From positions 62,001-126,000 of the forward strand of contig NZ_CP072308.1 in the NCBI RefSeq assembly GCF_017726655.1: 64,000 nucleotides of DNA, written 5' to 3'. Position 1 is the stretch's first letter; each line of letters opens with the position of its first letter. Below the pieces are notes generated by a model that was not told the DNA's origin, did not search any database, and saw only the letters and a program-made list of their open reading frames with translations. Below, piece after piece: positions 36,288 through 45,071 of the stretch. The stretch is from Agrobacterium tumefaciens. Lineage in GTDB: Bacteria > Pseudomonadota > Alphaproteobacteria > Rhizobiales > Rhizobiaceae. The position numbers and the translations under genes were made by a program.

Positions 36288-36881
36288 ATGACCGTTGAAA
36301 CCTTCATTGCGCTGGTGCTGTTTGCCTTCACCACCTCCATCACCCCGGGGCCGAACAATATGATGCTGTTCGCATCAGGCGTGAATTTCGGGTTCCGCCG
36401 CACCATCCCCCATATGCTTGGCATCGGGGTGGGGTTCCTGTCGCTGCTGATCGGCGTAGGCCTCGGTCTTGGCGCCCTGCTGCATTCCGTGCCAGCGCTG
36501 TACACGGGGCTGAAATTCGCGGGTGGGCTCTATCTCGTCTGGATCGCGTGGAAGATTGGCACCTCGCGCAGTCTCGGCGAAGGTTCTGCTGCGTCCGAGC
36601 CGATGAGTTTCCTTGCCGCTGCCGCCTTTCAGTGGGTCAACCCGAAAGCCTGGGTGATGGCCGTTACCGCCATGGCGACCTACACCAGCGAGACCCAATA
36701 TTTCCTGACGGTTCTGATCGTTGGCCTCGCTTTTGCTGCAGTCAACCTGCCGAGTGTTTCGACCTGGGCTGGTTTCGGCTCTGCCCTTCGCGACTGGCTG
36801 TCGGTGCCGGTGCGGCTTAAATGGTTCAACATCACCATGGCCGTGCTGCTCGTCGTAAGCCTCTGGCCGATGCTGAAGTAG
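36288..36881 (+). CDS. LysE-family amino-acid exporter
   Basis: A 197-residue inner-membrane protein with about six hydrophobic segments and the family's early signature TSITPGPNNMMLFASGVNFGFRRTIPHMLGIGVGF. QWVNPKAWVMAVTA in the middle is the second conserved block. Such RhtB/LysE proteins export amino acids or their analogues. The ATG at 36288 follows AAGGAGAAACC; the frame upstream to 36162 overlaps the divergent aldo/keto reductase start and is not used. No LysR-type regulator is adjacent. Confidence 0.88.
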   Translation: MTVETFIALVLFAFTTSITPGPNNMMLFASGVNFGFRRTIPHMLGIGVGFLSLLIGVGLGLGALLHSVPALYTGLKFAGGLYLVWIAWKIGTSRSLGEGSAASEPMSFLAAAAFQWVNPKAWVMAVTAMATYTSETQYFLTVLIVGLAFAAVNLPSVSTWAGFGSALRDWLSVPVRLKWFNITMAVLLVVSLWPMLK

Positions 36882-36886
36882 CATCC

Positions 36887-37675
36887 TTACGTCGGAAACT
36901 GCCGGTAACATTCCTCGGCAATGGCCTGCACCTCCTTACGCGTCAGTTCGGCCGATACGGCGTAACCCAGTTCATTGTCGATCCAGTAGAAGGTCTCGAT
37001 CCCGTCCGCGCTCGCCATGCGGAAGCTCGTGGTGCGGTTCTCCTCGTTATGGCCGATCAGCACCGTCACCCGCCGGCCGGTCTTGTCCTGATACATCAGC
37101 ATCGCCCCCGGCTTGCCGCTGACGGGGATGAGGCGTCCTCCGACGAGGTCATAGCCGAGCTTCGACAGATCGGGGATGGCGAATGGATAACCCAGCCGCT
37201 TGCCAAGCCATGCGGCGAGATGCTGCTGCTCTCCAGCGCCCACCTCGACCGGATGACGCACCTCGCTCGCATAGATGAGATAGGCGGTTTTCGCCTGCGA
37301 GGGAATATCCGTTGTCGCGGCCGCGAGGGTGACGTCCTGTGGCGTCGAGAAAGACGCCGGCAGGAGCCTGCCTGCCGCAGCGCCCGCCAAGAAGATCATC
37401 AGCCCCGCTGCGATCTTGACGAGCGCTGGCTTCAGCCGCGCGGCATCGTTCGCGGCTGGCGGGTTGAGCATCGATACGTCCCGTGGATGGGTCGTGGCGT
37501 AGGCGGTGAAGGCGTTGCGGAGAATATCGGCCTGCTTCTGCCATTCCTCTACACGGATGCGTTCTTCCGGCCTTTCGCTGAGCCAGGCTTCGACAGCAGC
37601 GCGATTTTCGTCGGACAGAAGCCCGTCGACATAGGCGTGCAGATCGTCCTGGCTAATGGCCTCTCGCCGGTTCAT
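36887..37675 (-). CDS. Anti-sigma factor, single-span membrane protein
   Basis: A 262-residue protein. Residues about 8-65 (ISQDDLHAYVDGLLSDENRAAVEAWLSERPE) resemble the sigma-binding domain of ECF anti-sigma factors but lack the HxxxCxxC zinc residues, so this is a zinc-free type. One membrane helix (residues about 83-104) is followed by a periplasmic domain of about 150 residues. Its start overlaps the stop of the sigma-factor gene as ATGA. It presumably holds the sigma factor at the membrane until an envelope signal arrives. It converges with the LysE-family gene. Confidence 0.82.
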   Translation of the reverse strand: MNRREAISQDDLHAYVDGLLSDENRAAVEAWLSERPEERIRVEEWQKQADILRNAFTAYATTHPRDVSMLNPPAANDAARLKPALVKIAAGLMIFLAGAAAGRLLPASFSTPQDVTLAAATTDIPSQAKTAYLIYASEVRHPVEVGAGEQQHLAAWLGKRLGYPFAIPDLSKLGYDLVGGRLIPVSGKPGAMLMYQDKTGRRVTVLIGHNEENRTTSFRMASADGIETFYWIDNELGYAVSAELTRKEVQAIAEECYRQFPT

Positions 37676-38208
37676 CGTGGTCTCCGCAGGGGTATGATGT
37701 TATCCGCCGCCAGGTGCTGGCGAAGGGTTTCGCGGGCACGCGACAATCTGGACATGACGGTGCCGAGCGGGATGGACAGCGTCTCGGCCGCCTCCTGATA
37801 GGTGTAGCCCTCCACTGTCACCAGCATCAGCACCGCCCGCATCTCTGGCGAAAGAAGGGCGAGCGCGCCGTGCAGACGATCGTTCTCCAGAGTGTCGGAA
37901 AACGCGTCCGTGCCAGCGATGCTCTCGTGGCCGTCAAGGCTCTCGGACGGGTGACGTTTCTCGGCGCGGTGGCGGTTGCGATAAAGATTCGTCATTATCG
38001 TGTAAGCCCATGTTTTCAAACCGGTTCCGCGCCATTGTCTTTTGTTGGCGAGCGCCTTTTCCACGCATTCCTGCAGGAGGTCCTCACCATCGGCATCGGA
38101 GCTGGAAAGGCTGCGGGAATAACGGCGCAGCATGGGAATGAGGGCCAGCATCTCCGCTTCGAAGGTGCCGGCTGCGGGGGAGAGGCTCCCCCGCGCTTTT
38201 CCAGTCAT
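37672..38208 (-). CDS. ECF-type RNA polymerase sigma factor
   Basis: About 178 residues. Region 2 (MLRRYSRSLSSSDADGEDLLQECVEKALANKRQWRGTGLKTWAYTIMTNLYRNRHR) and region 4 (LSPEMRAVLMLVTVEGYTYQEAAETLSIPLGTVMSRLSRARETLRQ) are both complete, joined by a short linker. This marks a group IV sigma factor that directs a small regulon. ATG 38208 avoids overlap with the preceding gene; ATGs at 38229 and 38241 are alternatives and none has a clear ribosome site, suggesting coupling to the upstream stop at 38213. The anti-sigma gene overlaps its end. Confidence 0.88.
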   Translation of the reverse strand: MTGKARGSLSPAAGTFEAEMLALIPMLRRYSRSLSSSDADGEDLLQECVEKALANKRQWRGTGLKTWAYTIMTNLYRNRHRAEKRHPSESLDGHESIAGTDAFSDTLENDRLHGALALLSPEMRAVLMLVTVEGYTYQEAAETLSIPLGTVMSRLSRARETLRQHLAADNIIPLRRPR

Positions 38209-38212
38209 GCCG

Positions 38213-38587
38213 TCAGGGTTTTGCGGCATCCCAGACACCATTCACGCCGTCGCCGGTGGCATCGCCCTTTTTCATGTCCTTGACCCAGTAATAAAGCGGC
38301 ATGCCGTCCTTGGCCCACTGCATCTTGCCATCCTTACGCTTGACGAGCGAGTAAGCTCCCTCGGCCTTGTCGCTGGCTGCCGCGAAAAACGGCGGCCAGT
38401 TCGCGGCGCACTTGTCGTAACAATTGGATACGCCCTTCTTGTCATTCTTGAAAGTGTAGAGCGTCATGCCTTTTTCGCCTGCGAGCACATTGCCCTTGGC
38501 GGTCTTGACCGTTTCCACCGCGGGAGCGGCATAGGCCGTTCCGGCGAAGGCCAGAACGATGGCGGGGACGATAAAGCGGATTCTCAT
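38213..38587 (-). CDS. Secreted COG4315-type repeat protein
   Basis: A 124-residue exported protein: a signal peptide (residues about 1-21, ending AYAA) and two copies of the secreted-repeat motif of COG4315/PF03640: LYTFKNDKKGVSNCYDKCAANWPPFF and a second LYYWVKDMKKGDATGDGVNGVW. Cys in NCYDKC may pair. Not a lipoprotein here, since no lipobox is seen. ATG 38587 has AAGGAGG eight bases upstream; an ATG six bases earlier is too close to it. It is the first gene of the sigma/anti-sigma operon, so it is probably a target and perhaps part of the stress sensed. Function unknown. Confidence 0.83.
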   Translation of the reverse strand: MRIRFIVPAIVLAFAGTAYAAPAVETVKTAKGNVLAGEKGMTLYTFKNDKKGVSNCYDKCAANWPPFFAAASDKAEGAYSLVKRKDGKMQWAKDGMPLYYWVKDMKKGDATGDGVNGVWDAAKP

Positions 38588-38636
38588 GGACATATCCTCC
38601 TTGGGTTCAGACGGGCTCAAGCCGCCAGCACATCAA

Positions 38637-38665
38637 GAGACACCGCCACCCGCCGGTTTATTCCC
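38637..38665 (-). promoter_or_regulatory. Candidate ECF-sigma promoter
   Basis: On the minus strand GGGAATAAA (38665-38657), a 15-bp spacer and GTCTC (38641-38637) lie about 50 bp before the secreted-protein start. The GGGAATAAA box has the look of an ECF -35 element and would fit autoregulation of this operon. Single-site evidence only. Confidence 0.4.
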
Positions 38666-38705
38666 GGCTCAACGTCGTTTTTTCCGGTTTAGTCATGTCG
38701 CCGCA

Positions 38706-39188
38706 TCAGCCGAACAGGGGAATATCCGGCTTGTTGAGCATCAGCCAGATGATGCTGAAAACCGCGAAGAAGGCGGGAAAACCACAGGCGAACCAGATGC
38801 GGTAAAGGCGGAACCATTGCGCCGGCAGGTCTTGTCCCCTGGCGGCGCAGTCTCGGGCGATATCGCGCAGCCTCATCTGGATCCACACCACCGGCAACCA
38901 GAAAATGCCGGTGAAGACATAAAGGCCAAGCGAAAGGGCGATCCAGCCTTCGGTGAGCGGCCAGCCGATAATGCGCGCCAGAAAATAGCCGGTCACTGGC
39001 TGGATGATCGCGGCGGTGGCGGTGAAGATCGTATCGGCAATGACGACCGTGCCTGCCACATGCGCGATCAGTGCCGGGTTTTCCGTTCGCCGCGCCATCA
39101 CCATGAAAAAGGCGATGCCCGCGCCGGTGCCGAACAGCACCGTTGCGCCGATGACATGGGCAAGCCGCAGCAGTTCCTCAAGCGTCAT
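38706..39188 (-). CDS. DUF2269 family membrane protein
   Basis: A 160-residue integral membrane protein with four hydrophobic helices. The pattern LLRLAHVIGATVLFGTGAGIAFFM, IIQPVTGYFLARIIGWPL and YVFTGIFWLPVVWIQMRL fits DUF2269. The His in the first helix and paired Trp are conserved in the family and might bind haem, though no role is established. Its ATG overlaps the stop of the SDR-DoxX fusion gene by one base (TGATG), so the two membrane proteins are made together. Confidence 0.82.
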   Translation of the reverse strand: MTLEELLRLAHVIGATVLFGTGAGIAFFMVMARRTENPALIAHVAGTVVIADTIFTATAAIIQPVTGYFLARIIGWPLTEGWIALSLGLYVFTGIFWLPVVWIQMRLRDIARDCAARGQDLPAQWFRLYRIWFACGFPAFFAVFSIIWLMLNKPDIPLFG

Positions 39189-40474
39189 CAGCGTTCATCC
39201 AGCGTGGCGAGGGCAACGAAAGTCAGGGCAATGGAGGGCAGCACCTTGACGAGGGGACCGAGCGGATCGAGCCACAGGCCCGGCTCCAGCAGGCTGCCGC
39301 CCGTCAGATAGGCTGCGCTGACGAGCAGCATGCCGATAAGCGCCTTTCTGGCCAGCGGCCGCCACAGGACGGCGACGCCGAGGGCGATATCGATGAGACA
39401 GGTGGCGAGTGTAAGGGCGATTGCTGGCGCCTGCGGCATGAAGGCCAGAAAATGCGCCGCTGCTTCGTTGATATTCAGCAGCGGTATGAGGCCGGACAAC
39501 AACCAGAACAAAGACAGGCAAAGAATGACCAGCGGTTTCAGCAGATAGGATCTGGCAAACCACAGGTCCTGCACGCCGGAAGGGTGAGCGGTCAGCGTCT
39601 GCTTCAGTGTCTTGAGCGATGTCATCGTCGGTTGCGCCTCACTCTCCACGATGATGCCTTCCGACATGACCGTCATGGCGGTTGAACGCAGCGGCGAGCG
39701 CCAGCCGAGCCTGCCTGCGGCATCCGCCAACAGGCTGACAGGTCGCGTGAGGGCTGCCGGAAGATTTACGACAGGGGCGGGAGGTAGGCCAAGCCACTGC
39801 CGGTGCGTGGTCACCATGTCTTGCAATGTCAGTGTTTCCTCTGCGGCGAGTTCGAGATCGCTGCCCGGCGGGACTTCACCATCGATGGCCGCGCAAACGG
39901 CTGCCGCTACATCATCGATCGCGACCGTTCGAACGGGCATTGTGCTATTGACGAGCGGGAGGATGAAAGGACAGCCGGCAAGCGCGCGGACCAGCGCCGT
40001 GCCGCCATGGGCATTGCGACCGACAACGAGGGCCGGGCGTAGAACGACGTAAGGCAGGCCGCTTGCGGTGAGCGCCTCATCGGCGTGGCGTTTGGTGGCA
40101 AGAAAGGGCAGGTCGGCCGCGGCGCCCGCCGTGCGGGCCGATATCTGGATCACCAGCCTGCCACCCGCCTGCGCCGCCGCCTCGTAAAGCGCCAGCATGG
40201 CTTTTTCCTGAGTCGCCGCCAGATCGTCCAATAGGCCGTCCTGAAGCGCGCCAGCGCAATTGACGATGGCGTCGTGATCCCCGACCAGCGCGTTCCAGTT
40301 CGATGCCTGCGTCATGCGGGCGAGATCGGCGGAAATCCAGGTCACAAAAGGCCATTTGTCGGTGGCGCGTGTTACGGAACGTGCCAGGCCAGTGATGGCG
40401 TGGCCTCTGCCGTGAAGGCTACGCACCACCTCCGAGCCGATGAAACCTGTCGCGCCGAGAATCAATATCTTCAT
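39188..40474 (-). CDS. NAD(P)-binding SDR domain fused to a DoxX-like membrane domain
   Basis: A 428-residue two-part protein. Residues about 1-285 are an atypical extended SDR: the cofactor loop GATGFIG (residues 7-13), and LRPALVVGRNAHGG in the epimerase-like region. Residues about 300-425 carry four hydrophobic helices of DoxX_3 type (LLKPLVILCLSLFWLLSGLIPL...). DoxX-like units are seen in quinone-linked oxidoreductase systems. The fusion and its coupling to DUF2269 suggest a membrane-anchored reductase, with substrate unknown. ATG 40474 is chosen; three upstream codons give an alternative ATG at 40483. Confidence 0.82.
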   Translation of the reverse strand: MKILILGATGFIGSEVVRSLHGRGHAITGLARSVTRATDKWPFVTWISADLARMTQASNWNALVGDHDAIVNCAGALQDGLLDDLAATQEKAMLALYEAAAQAGGRLVIQISARTAGAAADLPFLATKRHADEALTASGLPYVVLRPALVVGRNAHGGTALVRALAGCPFILPLVNSTMPVRTVAIDDVAAAVCAAIDGEVPPGSDLELAAEETLTLQDMVTTHRQWLGLPPAPVVNLPAALTRPVSLLADAAGRLGWRSPLRSTAMTVMSEGIIVESEAQPTMTSLKTLKQTLTAHPSGVQDLWFARSYLLKPLVILCLSLFWLLSGLIPLLNINEAAAHFLAFMPQAPAIALTLATCLIDIALGVAVLWRPLARKALIGMLLVSAAYLTGGSLLEPGLWLDPLGPLVKVLPSIALTFVALATLDER

Positions 40475-40598
40475 GCGCGGCATGATAGCGGTCGTGATTT
40501 AAAAACCAGCCCTGTTTTATTGCCGCATTCTCATTGCGCGATTCATCTTTCGTTCTTTTTCTGTTGCGCATCAGGCTCGAATCCTGCGATGAGGGCGC

Positions 40599-41726
40599 AT
40601 GTTATTTTCACCGCAACAGGACGAAGCGCTCAAGGCGGTTTCCCGCTGGCTGAAGGAAGGCCGCACACCGGTTTTCCGGCTGTTCGGTTATGCCGGGACG
40701 GGCAAGACGACGCTTGCCAAACATTTTGCGGAGAATGTCGATGGCGAGGTGCTGTTTGCAGCCTTCACCGGCAAGGCGGCGCAGGTGCTGCGTTCACGCG
40801 GGGCGACCAATGCCCGTACCATCCATTCGCTGATCTACCGCCCGCGTGGCGAGGAAACCGTTGAAGACGAGGAAACCGGCAAGACCTCGATTGCGCCGAT
40901 GTTCTCCATCAACCGCCAGAGTCCGCTTGCCAAGGCAGCACTCATCATCATCGACGAATGCTCGATGGTGGACGAACAGCTCGGCAAGGACCTGATGAGC
41001 TTCGGCACGCCGATCCTCGTACTTGGCGATCCCGGCCAGTTGCCGCCGGTTTCGGGCGGTGGTTTCTTTACCGAGCAGGAGCCCGATTATCTTCTGTCGG
41101 AAATCCACCGCCAGGCGAAAGATAATCCGATCATCCATCTTGCCATGGATGTGCGCGAGGGCCGGGAGATCATGCGTGGCGATTATGGCTCCGCGCAGGT
41201 GATTTCAAAGTCTGAAGTGACGCAGTCGCTGGTGCTGGAGGCCGATCAGGTGCTTGTCGGCACCAACAGGACCCGCCGCCGCTATAATCAGCGTCTGCGC
41301 GAGCTCAAGGGGTTTTCCGCCGATTATCCGCAATCGGGCGACAAGCTGGTCTGCCTGCGGAACGATCCCGCCAAGGGCCTGCTCAACGGTTCGCTCTGGC
41401 AGGTGATGAGCTCGTCGCGCGAAACGGTGAAGCCCGGTATCAACCTGATGATCCGGCCTGAAGACGACGATATGGATCGCGGCGCGGCCAAGATCAAACT
41501 TCTGAAGGCGGCGTTCGAGGATGTGGAGACCGAAATTCCGTGGTCGACCCGCAAGAGATACGACGAGTTCGATTTCGGCTATGCACTGACGGTGCATAAG
41601 GCGCAGGGTTCGCAGTGGAACAATGTGGTTCTCTTCGATGAGAGCTTTGCTTTCCGCGATTCCCGCGAAAGGTGGCTCTATACCGCCATCACACGCGCGG
41701 CGGAAACGCTCACCATCGTCCGTTGA
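40599..41726 (+). CDS. RecD-like SF1B ATP-dependent DNA helicase
   Basis: A 375-residue compact helicase: Walker A GYAGTGKT (residues 30-37), motif Ia (FAAFTGKAAQVLRSRGATNARTIHSLIY), Walker B (LIIIDECSMVDEQL), motif III (LVLGDPGQLPPVSGGGFF), and a UvrD_C_2 end with YALTVHKAQGSQWNNVVLF and LYTAITRAAETL. It corresponds to the AAA_30 plus UvrD_C_2 class often annotated as RecD-like exonuclease V subunit, but it is much shorter than RecD, lacks its N-terminal domain, and has no RecB or RecC gene nearby. It resembles bacterial Dda/Pif1-like helicases. Probably a stand-alone repair helicase. Confidence 0.85.
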   Translation: MLFSPQQDEALKAVSRWLKEGRTPVFRLFGYAGTGKTTLAKHFAENVDGEVLFAAFTGKAAQVLRSRGATNARTIHSLIYRPRGEETVEDEETGKTSIAPMFSINRQSPLAKAALIIIDECSMVDEQLGKDLMSFGTPILVLGDPGQLPPVSGGGFFTEQEPDYLLSEIHRQAKDNPIIHLAMDVREGREIMRGDYGSAQVISKSEVTQSLVLEADQVLVGTNRTRRRYNQRLRELKGFSADYPQSGDKLVCLRNDPAKGLLNGSLWQVMSSSRETVKPGINLMIRPEDDDMDRGAAKIKLLKAAFEDVETEIPWSTRKRYDEFDFGYALTVHKAQGSQWNNVVLFDESFAFRDSRERWLYTAITRAAETLTIVR

Positions 41727-42428
41727 TCAGGCGCGGATGACGCCGAGCAGGACCGCCTTGGCGACCGCCTGAAAGCGATTGCTGGCGCTGAACTTTCCGA
41801 TGATCTTCGCCTCAAGAATATTGAGGTCGCTGCCGGAAAGACCAAGGGCGCGGGCGAGCCTGACGGGCGCGTACCCCTCCGCCATCAGTTCCAGGCATTT
41901 GCGCTCGGTCTCGCTCAGGGCGATTGTCGCCGTCGGCGTTCGTTCCGCCTCCTCGTCGCCTTCCGCATCCTGATCCCCGGCAACGAGAAGATCCTCGATC
42001 TGCTGGGCCTGCCGCTGAAGGGTCGAAAGCTCAGCCGTCAGCTCCCGCTTTCGCTGGCGAAGCGCGGTGTGAAATACCTCATCCGCCTCTTCCTGCGAGA
42101 CAGAGCGGCCGAGTTTCTCCATGATCTCGGTAATGGTGGCGACCGATATGCCGACTTCGCGGCACACATTGATGACGGCCATACGCTGGACGTTGCGATG
42201 GGTATAGACCCGCATCTGGCCCACACGCCTTGAGGTCAGCAGGGCCTTTTCTTCGTAAAAATGAAGTGTCCTGTGGGTGACGCCAAAAATGTTCGCCATG
42301 TCGGCAATGGGGACTGGCTCGGCGGGCAGTGAAGAGGGCAGGCTGACATCGGGTAAAAAACTGCTGAACCTTGAATTCGGTTTGTCTTCGTCGCCGTTGC
42401 TTTTGAACGGCAGCCGCCCATCCTGCAT
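41727..42428 (-). CDS. Hybrid regulator: MerR N-terminus, LuxR-type C-terminus
   Basis: A 233-residue protein with two DNA-binding domains. Residues about 40-107 are a MerR winged helix (IADMANIFGVTHRTLHFYEEKALLTSRRVGQMRVYTHRNVQRM). A coiled-coil stretch with RKRELTAELSTLQRQAQQIEDLL is the usual MerR dimer helix. After an acidic linker, residues about 168-232 read as a LuxR/GerE four-helix domain (ALSETERKCLELMAEGYAPVRLARALGLSGSDLNILEAKIIGKF). No ligand Cys or effector domain is seen. It converges with the helicase gene. Targets unknown; it may act on itself or on motility or stress genes, but nothing here proves it. Confidence 0.8.
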   Translation of the reverse strand: MQDGRLPFKSNGDEDKPNSRFSSFLPDVSLPSSLPAEPVPIADMANIFGVTHRTLHFYEEKALLTSRRVGQMRVYTHRNVQRMAVINVCREVGISVATITEIMEKLGRSVSQEEADEVFHTALRQRKRELTAELSTLQRQAQQIEDLLVAGDQDAEGDEEAERTPTATIALSETERKCLELMAEGYAPVRLARALGLSGSDLNILEAKIIGKFSASNRFQAVAKAVLLGVIRA

Positions 42429-42656
42429 AGTCTCCCCCTCGCGCTTTCCGGCAGTGTGCTGCCTTCCAGGGCGTCCGCGACCTGTTCCCTCAGGCGGACG
42501 TCCTTCTGATCATGACTTATTTTCAATGCTACATCAGGGCCGTAATGCTCGTTTGCGTGATTTCGTTCCCACCGGAATAAAAAATTTGCCAGCCTTCTTG
42601 CGAATGACTTCAAGCTGCGGGAAACAGGGGTGACGTCCGAACCGGAGCCTCATGCC

Positions 42657-43412
42657 ATGCCCGCAAAACTTTCCGTTAATCTGAACGCAATCGCCATGTT
42701 ACGCAACCGTCGCGATCTACCGTGGCCAGACGTCGCGCATTTCGGGCAAATTGCACTCGCTGCGGGTGCAAGCGGGCTGACTGTACACCCGCGGCCGGAT
42801 CAGCGCCACATCCGTTTTTCCGACTTGCCGGTGTTGCGGGCGCTTATTGACGATCAGTTTCCCGAAGCAGAGTTCAACATCGAAGGGTATCCCACCGAAG
42901 ATTTCCTCGTTCTTTGCGAACAGACGCAGCCGGAACAGGTGACGCTGGTGCCGGACGACCCGTCTCAGGCGACATCCGACCACGGTTGGGATTTCCGCAC
43001 GCACGGGATTTTCCTGAAGGACGTCGTTTCACGTCTGAAAGCCGGCGGCATGCGCGTATCGCTTTTTGCCGATGGTGATGGAGAACGTGAACCGGTGGAG
43101 CTGGCGGCGGCAACGGGCGCGGCGCGTATCGAACTCTACACCGGCCCCTACGGCGGCTGCTTTGACGATTCGCAAAAGGCCGATATGCTCGCCGAAAAGC
43201 TTGGACAGACAGCCGAACACGCCAGGGAGGTCGGCCTTGCGGTCAATGCCGGGCATGACCTCACCGTCGCAAATCTGCCCAAGCTCATGAAATATATCCC
43301 ATATCTCGCCGAGGTCTCCATCGGCCATGGTTTGACTGCTGACGCGCTGGAATATGGTATGGCTGAAACAGTCCGGCGTTTTCGGCAGGCCTGCGGTCAG
43401 GCTATTTCATAA
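42657..43412 (+). CDS. pdxJ: Pyridoxine 5'-phosphate synthase
   Basis: A 251-residue PdxJ, a TIM barrel that condenses deoxyxylulose phosphate and amino-acetone phosphate to pyridoxine phosphate. Diagnostic blocks: [21 protein letters not shown] at the start, [35 protein letters not shown], the catalytic Glu region [10 protein letters not shown] and [18 protein letters not shown] 42657 has CGGAG upstream and gives the standard N-terminus; an in-frame GTG at 42630 is less likely. It is divergent from the MerR-LuxR hybrid gene across a gap of about 230 bp. Confidence 0.94.
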   Translation: MPAKLSVNLNAIAMLRNRRDLPWPDVAHFGQIALAAGASGLTVHPRPDQRHIRFSDLPVLRALIDDQFPEAEFNIEGYPTEDFLVLCEQTQPEQVTLVPDDPSQATSDHGWDFRTHGIFLKDVVSRLKAGGMRVSLFADGDGEREPVELAAATGAARIELYTGPYGGCFDDSQKADMLAEKLGQTAEHAREVGLAVNAGHDLTVANLPKLMKYIPYLAEVSIGHGLTADALEYGMAETVRRFRQACGQAIS

Positions 43413-43580
43413 CCAAAGCCAATTTTTTGCCCTATGCTTCGTCTTGCGCATGCTCCGTGCGCGAGACGGCGGATAGATCGGAACCGGTTCCGCTGATCTC
43501 AGTTTTGTTTTGAGGATCGGGTATTCGAAGGCCGCAATTTACGTGTGGTCGGAAGCTCCGGCTTTGGAAGGCATAGACAT

Positions 43581-44846
43581 ATGAACGACCATCATGTTGT
43601 CGTCGTGGGTGGAGGCTTCGGCGGCTTGCAACTGGTACACGGGCTGGAGGGGGCCCCTGTCCGCATTACCTTGATCGACAGGCGTAATCACCATCTGTTC
43701 CAGCCGCTGCTTTATCAGGTGGCGACAACGGCGCTGGCGACATCCGAAATCGCCTGGCCGATCCGTCACCTTTACCGTGACCGTGCGGAGGTCAGAACCC
43801 TGCTCGCCGAGGTAATCGGTGTAGACCGGGCCGCCCGCACCGTGCATCTGAATACAGGGCAGGCGATCTCGTTCGATACGCTGGTGCTGGCCACGGGTGC
43901 CCGCCATGCCTATTTCGGGCACGATGAGTGGGAGCGTTCTGCGCCAGGCCTCAAGACGCTGGAAGATGCGACCACGATCCGGCGTCGTCTGCTTCTCGCT
44001 TTCGAGCGCGCAGAACTCGCCACCAGCGAGGAAGAGCGTCAGGCGCTGCTGACTTTCGTCATCATCGGCGCAGGCCCGACCGGTGTTGAAATGGCGGGCA
44101 TGATCGCCGAGCTCGCCCACAAAGCCCTGCCGGCGGAATTCCGCAATGTCGATACGCGAAGGGCGCGGGTGCTGCTTGTGGAAGCTGGGCCGCGCGTTCT
44201 TCCCGTCTTTACCGAAGATCTTTCTGCCTATGCAAAGTCCGCGCTCGAGAAGCTGGGCGTCGAAGTCCTGCTCGGGACGCCGGTATCGGCCTGCACGGAC
44301 GAGGGGGTGACGGTGGGTGAGACCCATTACCCTAGCCGAACTGTGGTCTGGGCCGCAGGCGTTCAGGCCTCTCCCGCCGCAAAATGGTTGGATGCGCCGT
44401 CGGACAGGGCAGGGCGCGTGGTTGTCGGTCCGCAACTCACCCTTCAGGACGATGCGGATATTTTCGTGATCGGTGACACCGCAGCGGTCAATCAGGACAA
44501 TGGCAAGCCGGTGCCGGGCATTGCCCCCGCCGCCAAGCAGCAGGGCGCCTATGTGGCGAAGGTCATCAAGGCGCGACTTTCCGGCAAACCTTCACCGGCG
44601 GCCTTCCGCTACAGCCATCAGGGCAATCTCGCCACCATCGGCAAACGCGCGGCGGTGATCGATTTCGGCAAGTTCAAGCTGAAGGGCGTGGTGGCATGGT
44701 GGATTTGGGGGCTCGCCCACATCTACTTCCTGATCGGCACGCGCTCGCGGCTCGCCGTGGCGTGGAGCTGGCTGTGGATTTATCTGAGCGGCCAGCACAG
44801 TGCGCGTCTGATTACCCAGAAAGAGACGCTGAAGGACGAGGCGTGA
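43581..44846 (+). CDS. ndh: Type II NADH:quinone dehydrogenase
   Basis: A 421-residue NDH-2-type flavoprotein. FAD loop VVVVGGGFGG (about residues 6-15), QPLLYQVATTALATSEIAWPIR (quinone/FAD signature), NADH loop FVIIGAGPTGVEMAGMIAEL, the VFVIGDTAA block near residue 305, and a C-terminal amphipathic segment with WWIWGLAHIYFLIGTRSRLAV that anchors the protein on the membrane. It oxidises NADH without pumping protons. ATG 43581 follows GGAAGGCATAGACAT; the frame extends upstream to 43545 without support. Single gene. Confidence 0.9.
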   Translation: MNDHHVVVVGGGFGGLQLVHGLEGAPVRITLIDRRNHHLFQPLLYQVATTALATSEIAWPIRHLYRDRAEVRTLLAEVIGVDRAARTVHLNTGQAISFDTLVLATGARHAYFGHDEWERSAPGLKTLEDATTIRRRLLLAFERAELATSEEERQALLTFVIIGAGPTGVEMAGMIAELAHKALPAEFRNVDTRRARVLLVEAGPRVLPVFTEDLSAYAKSALEKLGVEVLLGTPVSACTDEGVTVGETHYPSRTVVWAAGVQASPAAKWLDAPSDRAGRVVVGPQLTLQDDADIFVIGDTAAVNQDNGKPVPGIAPAAKQQGAYVAKVIKARLSGKPSPAAFRYSHQGNLATIGKRAAVIDFGKFKLKGVVAWWIWGLAHIYFLIGTRSRLAVAWSWLWIYLSGQHSARLITQKETLKDEA

Positions 44847-44954
44847 GGGTCGCGGCGGAGAAAAAAGGGGGGGAGGCACCGGCTTCCCGCCCTTGATTTA
44901 CGGCAACTACCCAACCGTCTCCTCCGTCCTGCCAGGTTTTGCCCAGCATCCATC

Positions 44955-45027
44955 CACGGCGCGTCTGCGCCGTGAAGAGAGTGTTTTGCGATCAGGGACT
45001 TGATCGCGCTGGACCCGCATCAAGTCC
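44955..45027. repeat. Two intergenic palindromes between ndh and the alcohol dehydrogenase gene
   Basis: CACGGCGC-GTCT-GCGCCGTG (44955-44974) is a perfect hairpin. GGACTTGAT (44996-45004) and ATCAAGTCC (45019-45027) are perfect 9-bp arms. The flanking GACCCGCATCAAGTCCGGGGTGACGGCG resembles dispersed intergenic palindromic units of Rhizobiaceae. They lie between convergent genes and may also stop transcription. Confidence 0.5.
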
Positions 45028-45071
45028 GGGGTGACGGCGTGCCGATGTAGCGTGTTTGCCTAGTCTAACGC

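Noticed and set aside
38241..38620. Longer starts for the sigma-factor and secreted-protein genes
   Set aside because: The longer sigma-factor starts overlap the upstream gene without a ribosome site, and the earlier ATG of the secreted protein sits too close to its Shine-Dalgarno.
40599..41726. RecD subunit of a RecBCD complex
   Set aside because: Far too short, no N-terminal RecD domain, and no recB or recC gene nearby.
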